From: Lytechinus variegatus
Lineage: Eukaryota > Echinodermata > Echinoidea > Temnopleuroida > Toxopneustidae
Assembly: GCF_018143015.1 (NCBI RefSeq)
Contig: NC_054743.1
Span: 34,931,934 to 34,995,933, forward strand
Reading direction: 5' to 3'
Length of the DNA: 64,000 bases
Shown here: positions 1 to 12,500 of the stretch, one piece after another
Numbering within the stretch: position 1 is the first letter of the stretch
How the letters are laid out: the number at the start of each line of letters is the position of its first letter
The notes under the pieces: generated by a model
Told to the model about the DNA's origin: nothing
The model's database searches: none
Seen by the model: the letters and a program-made list of their open reading frames with translations, nothing else
Position numbers and translations under genes: made by a program

Positions 1-1180
1 TTATCATAATATTCTCCCTTCCTTTCTTCTTCCTTTTCTTCTTTTTCGATCTTCTTATTATTATCAAAATTATTATTCTCATTTCTTTTCTTCTCATATT
101 CTTCTTTTTCGATATTCTTCTTATCTTATCATCCTCATTTCCTTTCTTCTTTTGTTCGATCTCTGTCTCATCTTTTTGTTCTTATACTTCCTATTTATAG
201 ACCCCCCCCCCCCCTTCTCCCTTGATATAGTCTTGCTCTGTTTCCTCTTGCAAATGAAATCCTCCTTGTTTTTTTCTTCCTTTTTTATAATGCTCCCTTT
301 TCATTTTCTCCTCCTTCTTCTTCTTCACTGATAATTGTGTAATCCTACACCTCCATCTCCTAAGTTTTCTCTTTCTATTTCCCTTCTATTTAATCTTGTT
401 ATGAATTTGCTTGTGCTTCTTTTTTTCGCCTTTTTTCTTCGTCGTCTTATCTTCTCTTTATACCTATTCTCATTCTTTTACTCCCGTCGTGTCCTATTTT
501 GCTTAATTTTGTTCTCTCTGTTTTTCTCTTCATGCAAAATGAAAAAAAATGAAGAATATGATATTTCCTTTTAAAAGTATGCCCCCCAAAACATGAATCT
601 TCAAAATATCGTTATATGCATACAAGTAATACTTTCTGAACAAGAAATCATAATCTTCTCGATTAAAATTTGCAAGGTGGTATACGACAATTATTATGAA
701 GATTATTTATCATTTATCATCCAATTACTTAAGTTAGCCCACCCCATCCCCCATGATCACCATTATCTTCTCCCTTCATCTTTTTTTTCTGTTTTGTCTG
801 CTTTTTTATTTTATCTTTTTCTTTGTCTTATCATTATTATATTCATAATCTTAACCATTGTTGTTATTATTATCAATGTTATTATTATTTTTTTTATTAT
901 CCGATTGTTATATTTTCTTTTATTATTTGTTATTATCATTGTTAGTGTTGATAGTAATGTTTATAATTGTTATCATTGATATTATGTAAACATTTGAATA
1001 TTTTACATGTAAAGAATAAAAAAATTAGTTTAATTCGATTGAAAAATATTATTGTTATTGTCATGAATGCCATCCCCTCTACTCTCTCTAATCCCCTTAC
1101 CTCTAGTCAACCTCTACTTATATTCTCTCTCTCCTCTATTTTCCCTTTACTTTTTTCCCTTCTATTCAATCAGTAGCTTA
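1..1180. repeat. Pyrimidine-rich low-complexity stretch
   Basis: The + strand is dominated by T and C with many TTCTTCTT-, TTATTATT- and CTTTTT-type words and a C homopolymer near 201-214. Open frames here translate to Leu/Ile/Phe/Ser-rich strings typical of low-complexity DNA, with no domain. I see no gene. Confidence 0.7.
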
Positions 1181-3650
1181 CGCAGGGGGGAGAGGGTTCA
1201 ATTTCATACGAGGCGCTTTTAATCGAAAAAAAATGTACTACAACACTGCGCAGACAAGTGGGTTATGCTCTCTCTCTCTTCTTCATCTCCCGTTCCGTGC
1301 CCCCGGCCCTCTCTCTATTTTTTCCCTTCTGAGTATATTCTCGTCATCACAGAAATATGTCCAAACCCGGCCCTCCAAGCCCAACCCATACTAAAAAATA
1401 GAACCTACATTAGGATAGGTGCCCGGCATATTCGGCCCATAATCAATTTCAAATGATTTCTAGATTTTATACGTCGTCGAGAAATGTTCAACAAAAACCT
1501 CCAAATTATTTCCTTAATTCAAAATCCAACGGAGACGTTGCCATGTATTTGTGTAAAAAAATGAATATTATGTATCAAATGATTCTAGTAATTAAAATTG
1601 TATTAAAAACAAGACATTCTGCCTTTCTTTCATTATCCAAAAATATACAATAAGTCCCTGCAAACCGTTTTATTTATTGTGAACTTACTCAATTCTCAGT
1701 TTATTTCACTAGTTTAGAACGTGTGTGGTTATTTTCTTGACATTTATGTGCAAAGGATTTAATGATCAACAAATGATTAGTAATTCATGGAAAATGCAAG
1801 AAAAAATAACTTAAGTATATGTTGGTCAATTTAAAATGGAAAAAAATGAGTGTGACCAGAAAGACATTTTCGGTTTTGCTGGTAATCTAGTTGTCAGAGA
1901 TCGGCGGTGAACCAAGGAATTCTTGGTGGAGGGGACTATAAATGCGCTACTTTTTCTTTACTTTTTTCTGACAAGCAAAGGAGGGGGGGGAAATAGAGGT
2001 CAGCAATGAAATCGCAACCCAAGTTACACCATTACTATTTTATACCCTTTTTTTATTCTAGTGCATATAAATTATATTCCATCATTTAACCCCCCCATTT
2101 GTTTCGCCACACTCACTGTCAAATTTTCGGACAATATATGATTTGATTAACATTTTAGGAACTTTCCGTTCGGAATTATTATTTCCTGCGTTCAGTTTGT
2201 TTTAATATCCAATTTCGTCAAGATGAAAAAGGACTCTGAAAATAATAACCTGCATTGCCAAAGTATAATTCTAAAATGTCGTAAGTGTATATAATTTCTC
2301 ACCCGGTACATTCACCTTTACAGAATTTCGATGTATTAAAATAATTCTTATGTTTTATTTCTCCACTTCCTTTTTCCTTGTAGCCAACAATCCATAAGAG
2401 CTCCGATGAAAATACAAATATAACGAGTTAATTAGAGAACTGTAAGAGGAAGAGCGTGCTTCAAAAGAGATACATAGAAAGGCCATTCTCGCCTGCCTAA
2501 ATATCATATTCCAGCTCATATTAAGTGATATATAAATTATCTCTAATTAATTAATTAATTGTCTTTATTAATCAATTCATGTACTGATTGCTTTATCTCA
2601 TATTTATCTTTATCAAAGTTGAACGTCTGTTATATTCTATGGAGTACGGCCAAAAATGAAACAAATAACTGAATGGACGTATATGGAATCACAATATGCT
2701 TTATGCCGTTTTTCTTGCACCCTTCTAACAAGCAATTAAAAAAAATTAAACGAGCCGCATGATGATGATTAATAATTCATATAATATCCACTAAACATTA
2801 TGATCAAGGCGCTCTACTTATTCATTACCCGGCTTACATCATTTGTTCCGTGAAAAGCATTATAGGCCTGTTTGCAGACATAAACATAAATATTTTATTT
2901 TAATATATTCTGCTTTTCATTCCCTCTATCTTCTCGAATAATATATCCATGGAATGCATATTTACTCCATGCTCTGGATTCCTATCGCATCACATTTTTT
3001 TTATATGCAGGTCAAACCAAACCACGATAACATACTCAATCAGAATAAAATCAATTGGGGAAACCTTAGATTTTTTTTCGAAAATTCATATGAGATTACT
3101 GATATGGATAAAACATGCTTCATATACTTTGTACATCGTAAATAACACATATTAGTCTTCATTAGCATGATTATGCCTCTGTCACGGCGTTTATCACTCT
3201 TTGGTGTTAAACCAAACTGACAAAGTGTGAATTCATCCGTACATCCTTCCCTTTCAAGTCACTCTTTTACATTGTTAGTAAGTGGCAACTTTATTGACCT
3301 TCGCTGGATGCCCTTTTGTGATTTTCAAAGGAAAGGGGGCCATGCCTCCATCAATTACCACATCCGTATCGTTAGAACAAAATAGAGTGTACGTACGATC
3401 CGAGGTATTCTCAATAGCCAGCTGTATACACTTTTTGTTTAGGATTATAGAAATCGATATCAACTTAAAGTCGTGTACTCTCTTCTAGTTTGATCTAGCT
3501 TGATCAGTTCATGAAGTTGAATATTATGACAGCCATTTTCAAGAGGCAAAATAATGCACCTAAATGAAAGAAGAAAACAAAAATCGATGTGTTATAAACT
3601 GAAACCATGATTTTTCTTCTTCCTATATTTTATCAACGGCGCCATTTTTT
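1181..3650. other. AT-rich stretch with no supported gene
   Basis: No frame shows a recognisable domain, and no set of GT/AG-bounded exons joins into a credible protein. Short open frames (60-70 codons) are at the level expected by chance. A tandem TTAATTAA-type run sits near 2547-2562. Nothing else can be supported. Confidence 0.5.
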
Positions 3651-3721
3651 TAAAAAGAAGTGCACACCTAGTTAGCAGTAATGCATATAGCATTTTCATT
3701 TATTTGAAAAGAGCATTGTAG

Positions 3722-3805
3722 ATTAAATGCCTTGCTCACGGGCATAGGTGCCGCGGCCGGGATCGAACCCGGACTTTTTGAAACCTCACAAGCAATCTTA
3801 TAAAG
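3722..3805 (-). repeat. tRNA-like SINE fragment
   Basis: Read on the - strand this contains GGGTTCGATCCCGGC, which fits an RNA polymerase III B box. It is followed by a CGGCACC...GAGCAAGGCATTT segment of the kind seen 3' of the tRNA head in marine invertebrate SINEs. No full tRNA cloverleaf or acceptor stem can be made, so I call a SINE piece rather than a tRNA gene. Confidence 0.5.
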
Positions 3806-3899
3806 TATCGATCGTTTTCGATCTATCGTTGATCATATCAGCGCACGCACGCAGCTCTGCGTGCGTTTTGGGTTGCATTTCGCTGCTCCCATTGTTTTC

Positions 3900-5060
3900 C
3901 CTCACTTTTATTGATTACGGTATATACGTGGTTCTGCGAAACTGAAAATCGTTGAAATCAAGCTTCCATCGCGGCAATGCCCACTGTACGCCAATATTGG
4001 ACTCTCTTCGAAGCATAACTCGTTTTATAATGCTTTATAAACTATAGAAACAAAAGGTAAAAACGTATGACTTTCTGGAATGTGTAGTTTAATTAATGGA
4101 CATTGTAATTATAACACAGAAAAGGCAGAAACATAGTATGAAATTGTATATTTAAAGCCTGCAAATGGATGCGAGTAATAGCCTTTGGGGAACCGACTAT
4201 ATACGGCTCCCGTACATGAATAAGTTTTAGGGAACCGTATATATCCGGCTCCCGTTGGCAACGGGTTAAAAAATTTTTTCATTGGTTGGAGTGGACGTCC
4301 AATTTAAGGCACGACTTAAACTGATTAGTCTCGATTACTCGAACCCTTGAAAACCCAATGAATTTTCAAAGCATTTTTTTTTACAAATTTGTTGATGGTA
4401 TGCTAAATCACAATGATCCTGCATTACTGCAAATATCAGACCTACAAATGTATTTGAAATAGTTAGTAGGGCTAGTTTCAAGTACATGAGGTAGCTTATT
4501 AACAATAGAAGTATACATCGTATTCCATGTATGAAATAGAGAATGGTAATATTTAATAGCTGGCCAATCTTTGGTTTTTGTACATGGTTTTGGGAAAAAG
4601 TGGGGGCTGAAGCCCCCCCCCCCCCTCCCCGCTTCCGGGGCCCCTGCTTGACCAGTGAACATTTGCACCAGTGCCTTCGTCTGGCAATTAATGTACACCT
4701 TTTGTGCCAAGGTTCAAGTAACTTGTTGCTGACAGTGTCACATTTCCCATTAAAAAGAGATTCATAGGAAACTGACACCCTTATAGTCTACAACAGACAT
4801 TTTCTATTTAATATTCAATCTACTTTGACTACAAAAAATGTTGATTTCAAGACATTATCTGTCTCCCCAACACCAGGTATGTATAGGTACAATCTAGATT
4901 CCTTTTAGCAAAGTACAATTTTGGTATTAATATTGGCTCTCTATTTTGAATTCTTTTATAATTTTGCCTGCTTGGGCCAGATTGGACAAGATAGCTCATG
5001 GACCCCTATAAAAAACAGTATTTGCTGATAGGGTGTTCCATCCCACGATTGGTAAATAAA
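3900..5060. other. No supported gene; open frame of unknown meaning at 4335-4778
   Basis: A 147-codon open frame on the - strand (4335-4778), overlapped by a 100-codon frame, is the longest non-repetitive frame in this part. It is interrupted by a poly-G/C tract (about 4612-4627) that yields a glycine run. I recognise no domain. It lies next to a hAT-like terminus on the same strand, so it could be transposon residue, but no transposase motif supports that. A short imperfect repeat of the word GGGAACCG...GGCTCCCG occurs at 4188-4256. Confidence 0.3.
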
Positions 5061-5061
5061 T

Positions 5062-5242
5062 TTAGAAAATGATGATCCCAAAATAAGGGCCAGATTGTAA
5101 GAGAGCTTCTAGGACCCTGATCACAAGGGTCTTTGCGGTTCGCGCACATTTTTTCACCCATAGTATCTTCACCCTGGCCCTTTCAGGTTTACTTGGAGTC
5201 TCATCTGGCCCTTCAGAGAAAAAGTTTGAGAACCCCTGCCAT
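5062..5242 (-). mobile_element. hAT-like transposon terminus (fragment)
   Basis: On the - strand the segment begins GGCAGGGGTTCTCAAACTTT and continues with a GGGCCAG-rich stretch. CAGGGGTTCTCAAACTT is a common form of hAT-family terminal inverted repeat in animals. The matching second terminus and 8-bp target duplication were not found nearby, so this is probably a solo or truncated end. Identification is from the terminal motif only. Confidence 0.45.
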
Positions 5243-5449
5243 AGGCCTTTCAAAAATGGGAGTTATTTATTCATCAAGGCATTGTATGCTGGTTTATGAT
5301 GTTAGAATATTAAATTAAACAGTTGAACTATAAACTTTAAAAAGGTATTTATTGTTTTCATGTTACTGTAACTGTGTTATTCACTTTAATTAATACATGT
5401 AAATGGGTATGATATTTTAAACAGGCAACAAACAAGTGACAGCGACTAC

Positions 5450-5455
5450 TACATG

Positions 5456-5521
<66 letters not shown>

Positions 5522-5523
5522 AT

Positions 5524-5566
<43 letters not shown>

Positions 5567-5568
5567 AT

Positions 5569-5611
<43 letters not shown>

Positions 5612-5614
5612 ATG

Positions 5615-5677
<63 letters not shown>

Positions 5678-5680
5678 ATG

Positions 5681-5743
<63 letters not shown>

Positions 5744-5746
5744 ATG

Positions 5747-5794
<48 letters not shown>

Positions 5795-5797
5795 ATG

Positions 5798-5893
<96 letters not shown>

Positions 5894-5901
5894 ATGTACT
5901 C

Positions 5902-5934
<33 letters not shown>

Positions 5935-5975
5935 TTACTACTACTACTACATGTACTACTACTCCTACTCCTTGT
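5450..5975. repeat. (CTA)n microsatellite with periodic CATGTA/CATCTA interruptions
   Basis: More than 150 triplets of CTA/TAC run almost without break. They are preceded by a short (CTG)n run at about 5458-5488 and interrupted by ACATGT or ACATCT steps near 5450, 5520, 5566, 5610, 5676, 5742, 5793, 5892 and 5949. The interruptions keep the triplet register. The long Ser, Val, Thr and Tyr runs in six frames are products of the repeat, not genes. Confidence 0.95.
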
Positions 5976-6544
5976 ACTACATTGTACTCTTGGTATAAAT
6001 GCAAACAAATGAGCCAGAATATCAGCTGGCCAGGTCATAAGCAATTATTGGTCCTAAATTAGACTGTAAATGTACATGTATACATGTAATTTCTCAAAGC
6101 CCCCCCCCCCTTGGTTTTGCATATTAGATCTTTGTGTCGTATCTGTACTAGTTGCAAAAACACCCTTTTTTAATAGTGCCAGAATTTCGAAAAAATTATT
6201 GCTATAGATACATTTTTACCTTTTCCCCTTAAAAAAACTAGCTAAAAAACAAAACAAAACAAAACAAAAACATCCTTTACAAATAAAGACATTAGACATT
6301 CTTCATTAAACTTCAGAATAAAATCACACTGAAAATCAACTTCAATGAATGTGTTAAACTTCATAACATAACTTTTGCAAATGGATTTGTCTCTGACCAG
6401 TGACTTGCATACCTGAAAAGGGCCTTCCTATACTTGTGGGTTGTAAGTGAAGCCTCAATTGGGGGGGGGTTAATTAGCTCGCCTCCCCTCAACATTTCTC
6501 TGAAGGATAATTGAATTGAATGAATTCAATAACTTTATTGTCCA

Positions 6545-6766
6545 TAAAAAATAAGGAGTGGATGACATCATCAGTCTCCTCATTTGCATACCAACCAGAA
6601 TTTGCAATAGTGTGCAAATAACTGTTTTGTGAAATTAACTTTAAAATGTATAAACTTTCTAATTTTACATCCGATTTTGATGAAATTTTCAGTGTTATGC
6701 TTGATGGATTTTTCTCTTTTTATTCAAATCAACTGTTTGTTGGTATGGCCTTGTCCTTTGAAAAGC
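6545..6766. mobile_element. Fragment of an AAGGACAAGTCCACC-family MITE
   Basis: Words such as GATGACATCATCAGTCTCC, ACATCCGATTTTGATG and a degraded GGTATGGCCTTGTCCTTT end match the right half of the better copies at 13273-13879 and 40242-40846. The left terminus is missing. Confidence 0.6.
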
Positions 6767-6769
6767 TCA

Positions 6770-8454
6770 CATCCCAACTCCATTGTTCCACCACTTGCAA
6801 GTTGCACAACTGTTGAGAATTAATTTGCACCTCAAAATTATGCAAGATTTTGAAAGTGCACATCAGACCAAAACTACCTAAATTCTTTTCTATTAAAGCC
6901 AAACATAATAAAATTGTGATTTTCCATACATACTTTTTAACAATTTGAATTTTTAATCAAACTCAATTAATATTATCTTGTTTTATTACCAGAATAGGGC
7001 TGTTGATGATCTAAATTCTCAACAAGAAAAGTTAACAAACAATAACAACAGAGCTGCCAACATTGGATAGTTGAGAGTTCTGTTTTTTAGACAGGAATAC
7101 CAGTCGTTTCTGGGTACTATTTATTTAACAATTTCTGACATTTTACTATCATATGATACATGAATGTATTGGTGAGTGCAGCCAACGTAGTTCAGCGGAA
7201 CAACTAAATACAGAGACTGAACTGCAGCTCTTTTGGTCTACTCAGTCATACTAATGATGCTACAAGGGGAAGATCGGACATTTCGACGATTTTTTGAAAT
7301 GCTCAATAAATGCTCATGGGGTAGGGCGCCCACTAGCGTTGAGTAAGTAAACTGTGTAAGAAACATCTGGGGAAAATGAAAGGGGATTTCGGAGAGGGCT
7401 CAAGGGTAGCGCGTTGGAATAATTCGACATTTTATTACCCAAAAACCTCTGAAATATATTCATCTTTGATTTAAGAAAAAAAAATATGAATAAAAGAAAA
7501 ATTTAATGTAAAAATTGTCTACAGCTGTACTCTTTAACCTCTTCACCATTTCTCTCATGTTTTGTACACAACCATATCGCGATACGCAAAAGGTACAAAA
7601 AGGTTGTTACTTACTCAACTCTTCCAAAGCGTTTCATTACGCGATCTATGTACTGTCCGATCTTCCCCAGTTGTAGTATCTTTGGGCATACTCCATAGGC
7701 CAATGATTTAGGGGTCAAAATGAGTGAGATCAATAGAAATGCATGCAAATGTAAACAAAATTTTCGAGTGAGAAAGGACCAGAAAGAGTGAGTCTCACTC
7801 TTGATGAGAGTTGGTAGCCTTTGAGAATAACAGTTTTTCCCATGATGGTGTGGTGTTGTTGTAGTGAAAGAATTTACCAAGAAAAATAGGATTAGGAAAA
7901 TCATATCGAATAAAAAGAACCTCCAGAAAGGTCATGCAGGTTGAGATGTATTTCACTTTGTTCAAAAGGTGACTCATCTCTCCTTACCAGTACCTAAACG
8001 GATAGTGAACAAAGACACAAGAGATCCCATGTTTTACGATTTCCCCAAAACACTAAAACCCTCAGTCATATCCACAGGAATTTGGTACCGTACTTGTCTC
8101 GACTGATTAAATCGGCCGTGTGTTCAGCGAGAGAAAATGACTTGTGTACATCAGAACGTACGCACATCGGAGCTAAACTCCTGAAATTCAACTAGGCGAT
8201 TTCCACGTCCATACAATAATTGCAAGAGAAAGTATAATGACAGTCGATGTAAAGGTTAATTACTTACCAAGTTCCAATTCAGTAGGTGATATACCAAGTA
8301 ATAGAGCCTCTGGTGTGTTAAAATCGTAACTTATTCCCAAATAAGTATCCAGATTCCAGTCTCAGTTACAGACGTGAACGGCTTGCAATCTATTCGATAC
8401 ATACACTGCGAGTACACGTACATCATATCAATAGCTGCATCGCATCTTCTGCTG
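6770..8454. other. Stretch with no supported gene, left flank of the large transposon
   Basis: No domain-bearing frame or coherent exon set was found. Open frames on the - strand near 7611-7977 are short and featureless. Confidence 0.5.
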
Positions 8455-8459
8455 TACTA
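8455..8459. repeat. Left target-site duplication TACTA
   Basis: TACTA directly precedes the left terminus GTCCAGATTGG and is repeated directly after the right terminus. The flanking ACT triplets on the right make the exact boundary ambiguous: a 3-bp ACT duplication with longer ends fits equally well. Confidence 0.6.
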
Positions 8460-9298
8460 GTCCAGATTGGACCTTGTTGTTTGGAAGTGCCCTTTCCCAA
8501 AAGCTAACATAGAGGGCACATGTCTCCCAATCTCTAATCAGCGCCAATCCACTCATCTTCGCTCCCCACCAAGGTCCAGTACAAAACTTTGCTGCGTCAG
8601 AAAAGCTACGCATCAATCAAACAAGTTACACGGTAGGGGGTCAGGTGCCCTAGTCTCACACACCAAACAAGACACATTTTTACCCAAACAACTTCACCTC
8701 AAACAGGGTTGAAATTGCAAAGTTGTGCTTTTTTTATACACTATAAACATAAGGCTCTGTGTTCATGCACTTAAAAAATATCTATTCAGCGCCTTGCTCC
8801 CTCGCCAGATGATTCCACCCATGAATCAAGTATCAAAGTTTGAATAAGTAGACTACACCAGTCACAAGGAGGAAACAGCTGGTAAACATCTCTGGCTCTG
8901 GCAGCATCAAGAGATGCTGACCCCCTCCCCCCATCGTGGTCAATGGGCAGTGGAGGGTCAGGGGAAACCAGACCAGAGGCCCACAGGTACGACTAGTCTC
9001 TCTTACCAAACTTTTTTCTCCACCAAAATACATTTTCACCCCAAGGACGACGGAAATACACAGATGTGACCGATGTTCTACTAAATAGACATATACCGCC
9101 ATGACAATTCAATATCCACATCTCGTGCTAGCCAAAAAAAATCTTCTTACCCATTAATTTCATCCGTGGAATAAGTATTACAGTGTAAATGACTAGACTA
9201 GGCAAGTCAGGACGGGGCAGCTTCCATGAAATGACCTCCTGACCTCCGTGATAAGCCAGCTCCCCAGGGGCCACATGGCCTCAAATTGGTTGTTTGCA
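8460..9298 (+). repeat. Left terminal inverted repeat (about 840 bp)
   Basis: The segment is matched in reverse complement by 29256-30194. Identity is almost perfect over most of the length: the 89-codon open frames on opposite strands in the two copies (8833-9102 and 29456-29725) translate identically. Divergence is confined mainly to the inner 120 bases, including about 12 extra bases here near 9214-9225. The repeat ends about 260 bases before the start codon of the transposase gene, so it may carry that gene's promoter, although I see no clear core promoter. Confidence 0.92.
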
Positions 9299-9556
9299 TG
9301 ACTGGGTTGATTTCATTGGACTTAGTTGATCGAGGTCTACAGTACATGATATTATAATTAATACAAATAGGTCCTAGAAAGGCTAGATCTATCTAAATCA
9401 TTATGTGATGTAGTTTATCGCCCAGTTTTTAGATCTAAAGATCTAAAATCTCATTGCCACCTGGCATTGGCTCTGCTGTGACTGTGACTGAGAAAACTTC
9501 CATCCTATTTCCATAATGAAGTCATTAGAAGTCTAATCTAGCTAGATGTATTGAAA

Positions 9557-12500
9557 ATGGCATCAGCAGCAGGAGGCAGATGGTGTGTTATATGTGGCTT
9601 AAATATATTGATAACTGGAAAGAACTACTATTTGCTACAGTCCAGAATCGCCTTGTTTGAGCTCCTGAAAGATGTTGTGACAGATGAAACTCTAAATGTC
9701 AGTGTCGATTCGCCGCCGGTCTACATTTGTAAAATGTGCTGCAGAAAATTGAACAATGTTCAGAAGTTGCTTAATTTGAAGGAAGAACTAACAAGAGACT
9801 ACTGGAAAACAAAAGACCAACATGAAAATTCAGTTGCAAACATCACAATGAAAATAACTTCTGTCTCAATAACACCAAAGGAAAAAGGAACACAACCCAA
9901 AAGGACTGCATCATTCTCTCCAGGGACTCCGAAATCGAAGGTAAGTAGGCTGATGCAGTTTTCAAAGCTTGATGATGAGCATTAATTGATTATAACCTCG
10001 ATCTCTAAGACTCAAGTCAAGACATGTAAGCCTAGCTTACAATTTTTAATGATTCTTCGTATTAAAAATTAAGGTTTGACAATTAAGCTTTTAACTTGGG
10101 TACATAACTGTAACGTTTATAGTCCTGGTGGATAAATGGGCTTGGTCTAGTGCCAGTGGTGACATATTTATCAAAGTAGACTAGGCCTAGTATAAAAAGA
10201 GGTAAGGGTAGAGTGGTCATCATTCATCAGCAAAAATCTTTTTAAAATGCTTTTTATTGTTCCTTCACTAGACTGTTTATAATATATGACAACAGACATC
10301 ATTTCACACCAGCTCCTGAAAGAAAACAATTTTTTAGTCATTATGACCCATTGAAATTCATGTAGGGCCTAGACTATTATTGTACTTACAAACCTCTGCT
10401 GGCAGCTGTTTGTACTCGACATCACATAGTGAAAAAAAACACAATGACCTTCTTAATATTTGATAAATTTTCCTTTAAACTTTCCCCAATATTTTGTTAT
10501 TACATTTTCCTGTATAAACTATTTTGTTTTTACTAATTATCTTGAATTAAAAGAACATAAACAGAAAATTACATGATATGTTTTAGACCTTACTTCAGAT
10601 GGTATTTAGCTGGAATAACACCAAGATTTTGTACTTCTTTTTTGTAATCCAAACTGAGCCTCTAAGTGATTATCTTAACACTTTCCATTAAGGATTTCAA
10701 TATTGAACTACTTTCTTAATTGATGTTTAACTTTTTTAGTTCTAAGTGGATTTATCACCAGAGAGCATTGTTATTTTTATGCTTTTTAATTTTATAAAAT
10801 TTTACTTTACAGCCACAGGTAAAGAGACGTCAAGTAACTGAAGCGGAGAGGACCTCCTCTTCCAATATTCAAGGAATATCCAGAATTCCGGTACCCTCTC
10901 CACAGTCATGTAATCAGGTACATAATCAACTTTTCTTTACAAGTTTTGTTTATTCAGTGTAAGTACATAAATCAAGGTTTTACTGATTTGATTAATGTCT
11001 TTTAAAGCATTGAAGACTGAAAAAAAGACAAGGTATTTTAAAAATATTCACTTATTTATCCAATACATTATAGGCCTACCCTTTTAACCAAAATGTGCTG
11101 CAGAATCATATTCCTGTCTTCATGAAAAACAAAGAAATAAAAAGTCGACCCCCCCCCCTTCACAATTTCTCAGTGACATTTCATGAATTCAATCTGAATT
11201 TATTTTGAATTCCACAACAATTCATGCATCATATATGAGAGTAATTTTATTTTCGAGCATTTGTCCAAAGATGCCGATAGCTACCTGTTTTCTTCTGAAG
11301 AATCCTCTACAATATGTTTCTTGATAATTATATGAACTCGGTCCCACCATTCAACCCCCCTCCCAGAAAAAAAGACACACATACTTCTATACAGCTTTAC
11401 TGTGACGTTGCATTAATCAAATTATGAACTCACATAAATGTAAATGTTTTGCTCCAAATTTGCATTTTTAAAAGAAAACATCAAATGTTTAAAGGCCATG
11501 CATTTTAAATCAGCTTGATAAATAGGTGTTGTGATATCTGCTCGACAATTTTGGGTATATTCCTTTAATTATTTCTGCTGATATATTGACAAGAAAAGAT
11601 GTTTTTGACCAAAATAAAGCTTATGATATCATGAAAGCAATACAGGCGTACCAAAAATATTTAAAGAGTAATGTTACTTTAATTGGAATGACAGAAACTT
11701 ATTGGAATGTTTGTTTACTAAATTTCTTGTCTTATTGATCAACATGAAAAATTATAATAAAAGTATTTAGATTTATAAATTTTTAGATGCATTTGTTAAT
11801 TTTGGCTTCTTATTTTGTTTAAATTTGATTTAGCCAAAAGAAAAGAGATCGCAAGTAACTGAAGCGGAGAGGACCTCCTCTTCCAATATTCAAGGAATAT
11901 CCAGAATTCCGGTACCCTCTCCACAGTCATGTAATCAGGTACAAAATCAACTTTTCTTTACAAGTTTTGTTTGTTCAGTGTATGTACATAAATCAGGGTT
12001 TTACTAATTTGATTAATGTCTTTTAAAAGCATTGAAGACTTTGAAAAAGAGACAAGGTATTTTCAAAATATTCACACATTTATCCAATGCATTATAGGCC
12101 AACCCTTTTTATAACCAAAATGTGCTGCAGAATTATATTCCTGTCTTCAGGAAAAATAAAGAAATAAAAAGGTTCTTAATCAAGTCAACCCCCCCCCCCC
12201 CTCCACAATTTCTCAGTGATATTTCATGAATTCAATCTGAATTTATTATGAATTCCACAACAATTCATGCATCATAATTATATGAGAGTAATTTTATTTT
12301 CGAGCATTTGGCCAAAGATGCTGATAGTGTAACATATCCACATTGCCAACTAAGGATGTCTTCGCTGAAGGAGGTGTAATGAGAATATTTTTTTGAATTT
12401 CACAACATTCACAAAATTCACCAAAAAATGCTGTCAACTTGATTGGTTTTGCAGAATTCTGCACTATTTGAATTTGTATGATGAAAACCAAGTTAGAGAA

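Noticed and set aside
4335-4778. Possible transposase remnant on the - strand
   Set aside because: The frame is interrupted by a poly-G/C tract and shows no transposase motif; kept only as an unassigned frame beside a hAT-like end.
5358-6062. Long open frames of 180-228 codons on both strands
   Set aside because: They are translations of the (CTA)n microsatellite into Ser, Val, Thr or Tyr runs, with no real protein signal.
8833-9102. 89-codon open frame present in both terminal repeats (also 29456-29725)
   Set aside because: It exists twice only because the TIR is duplicated; no domain is recognised and no splice partner was found.
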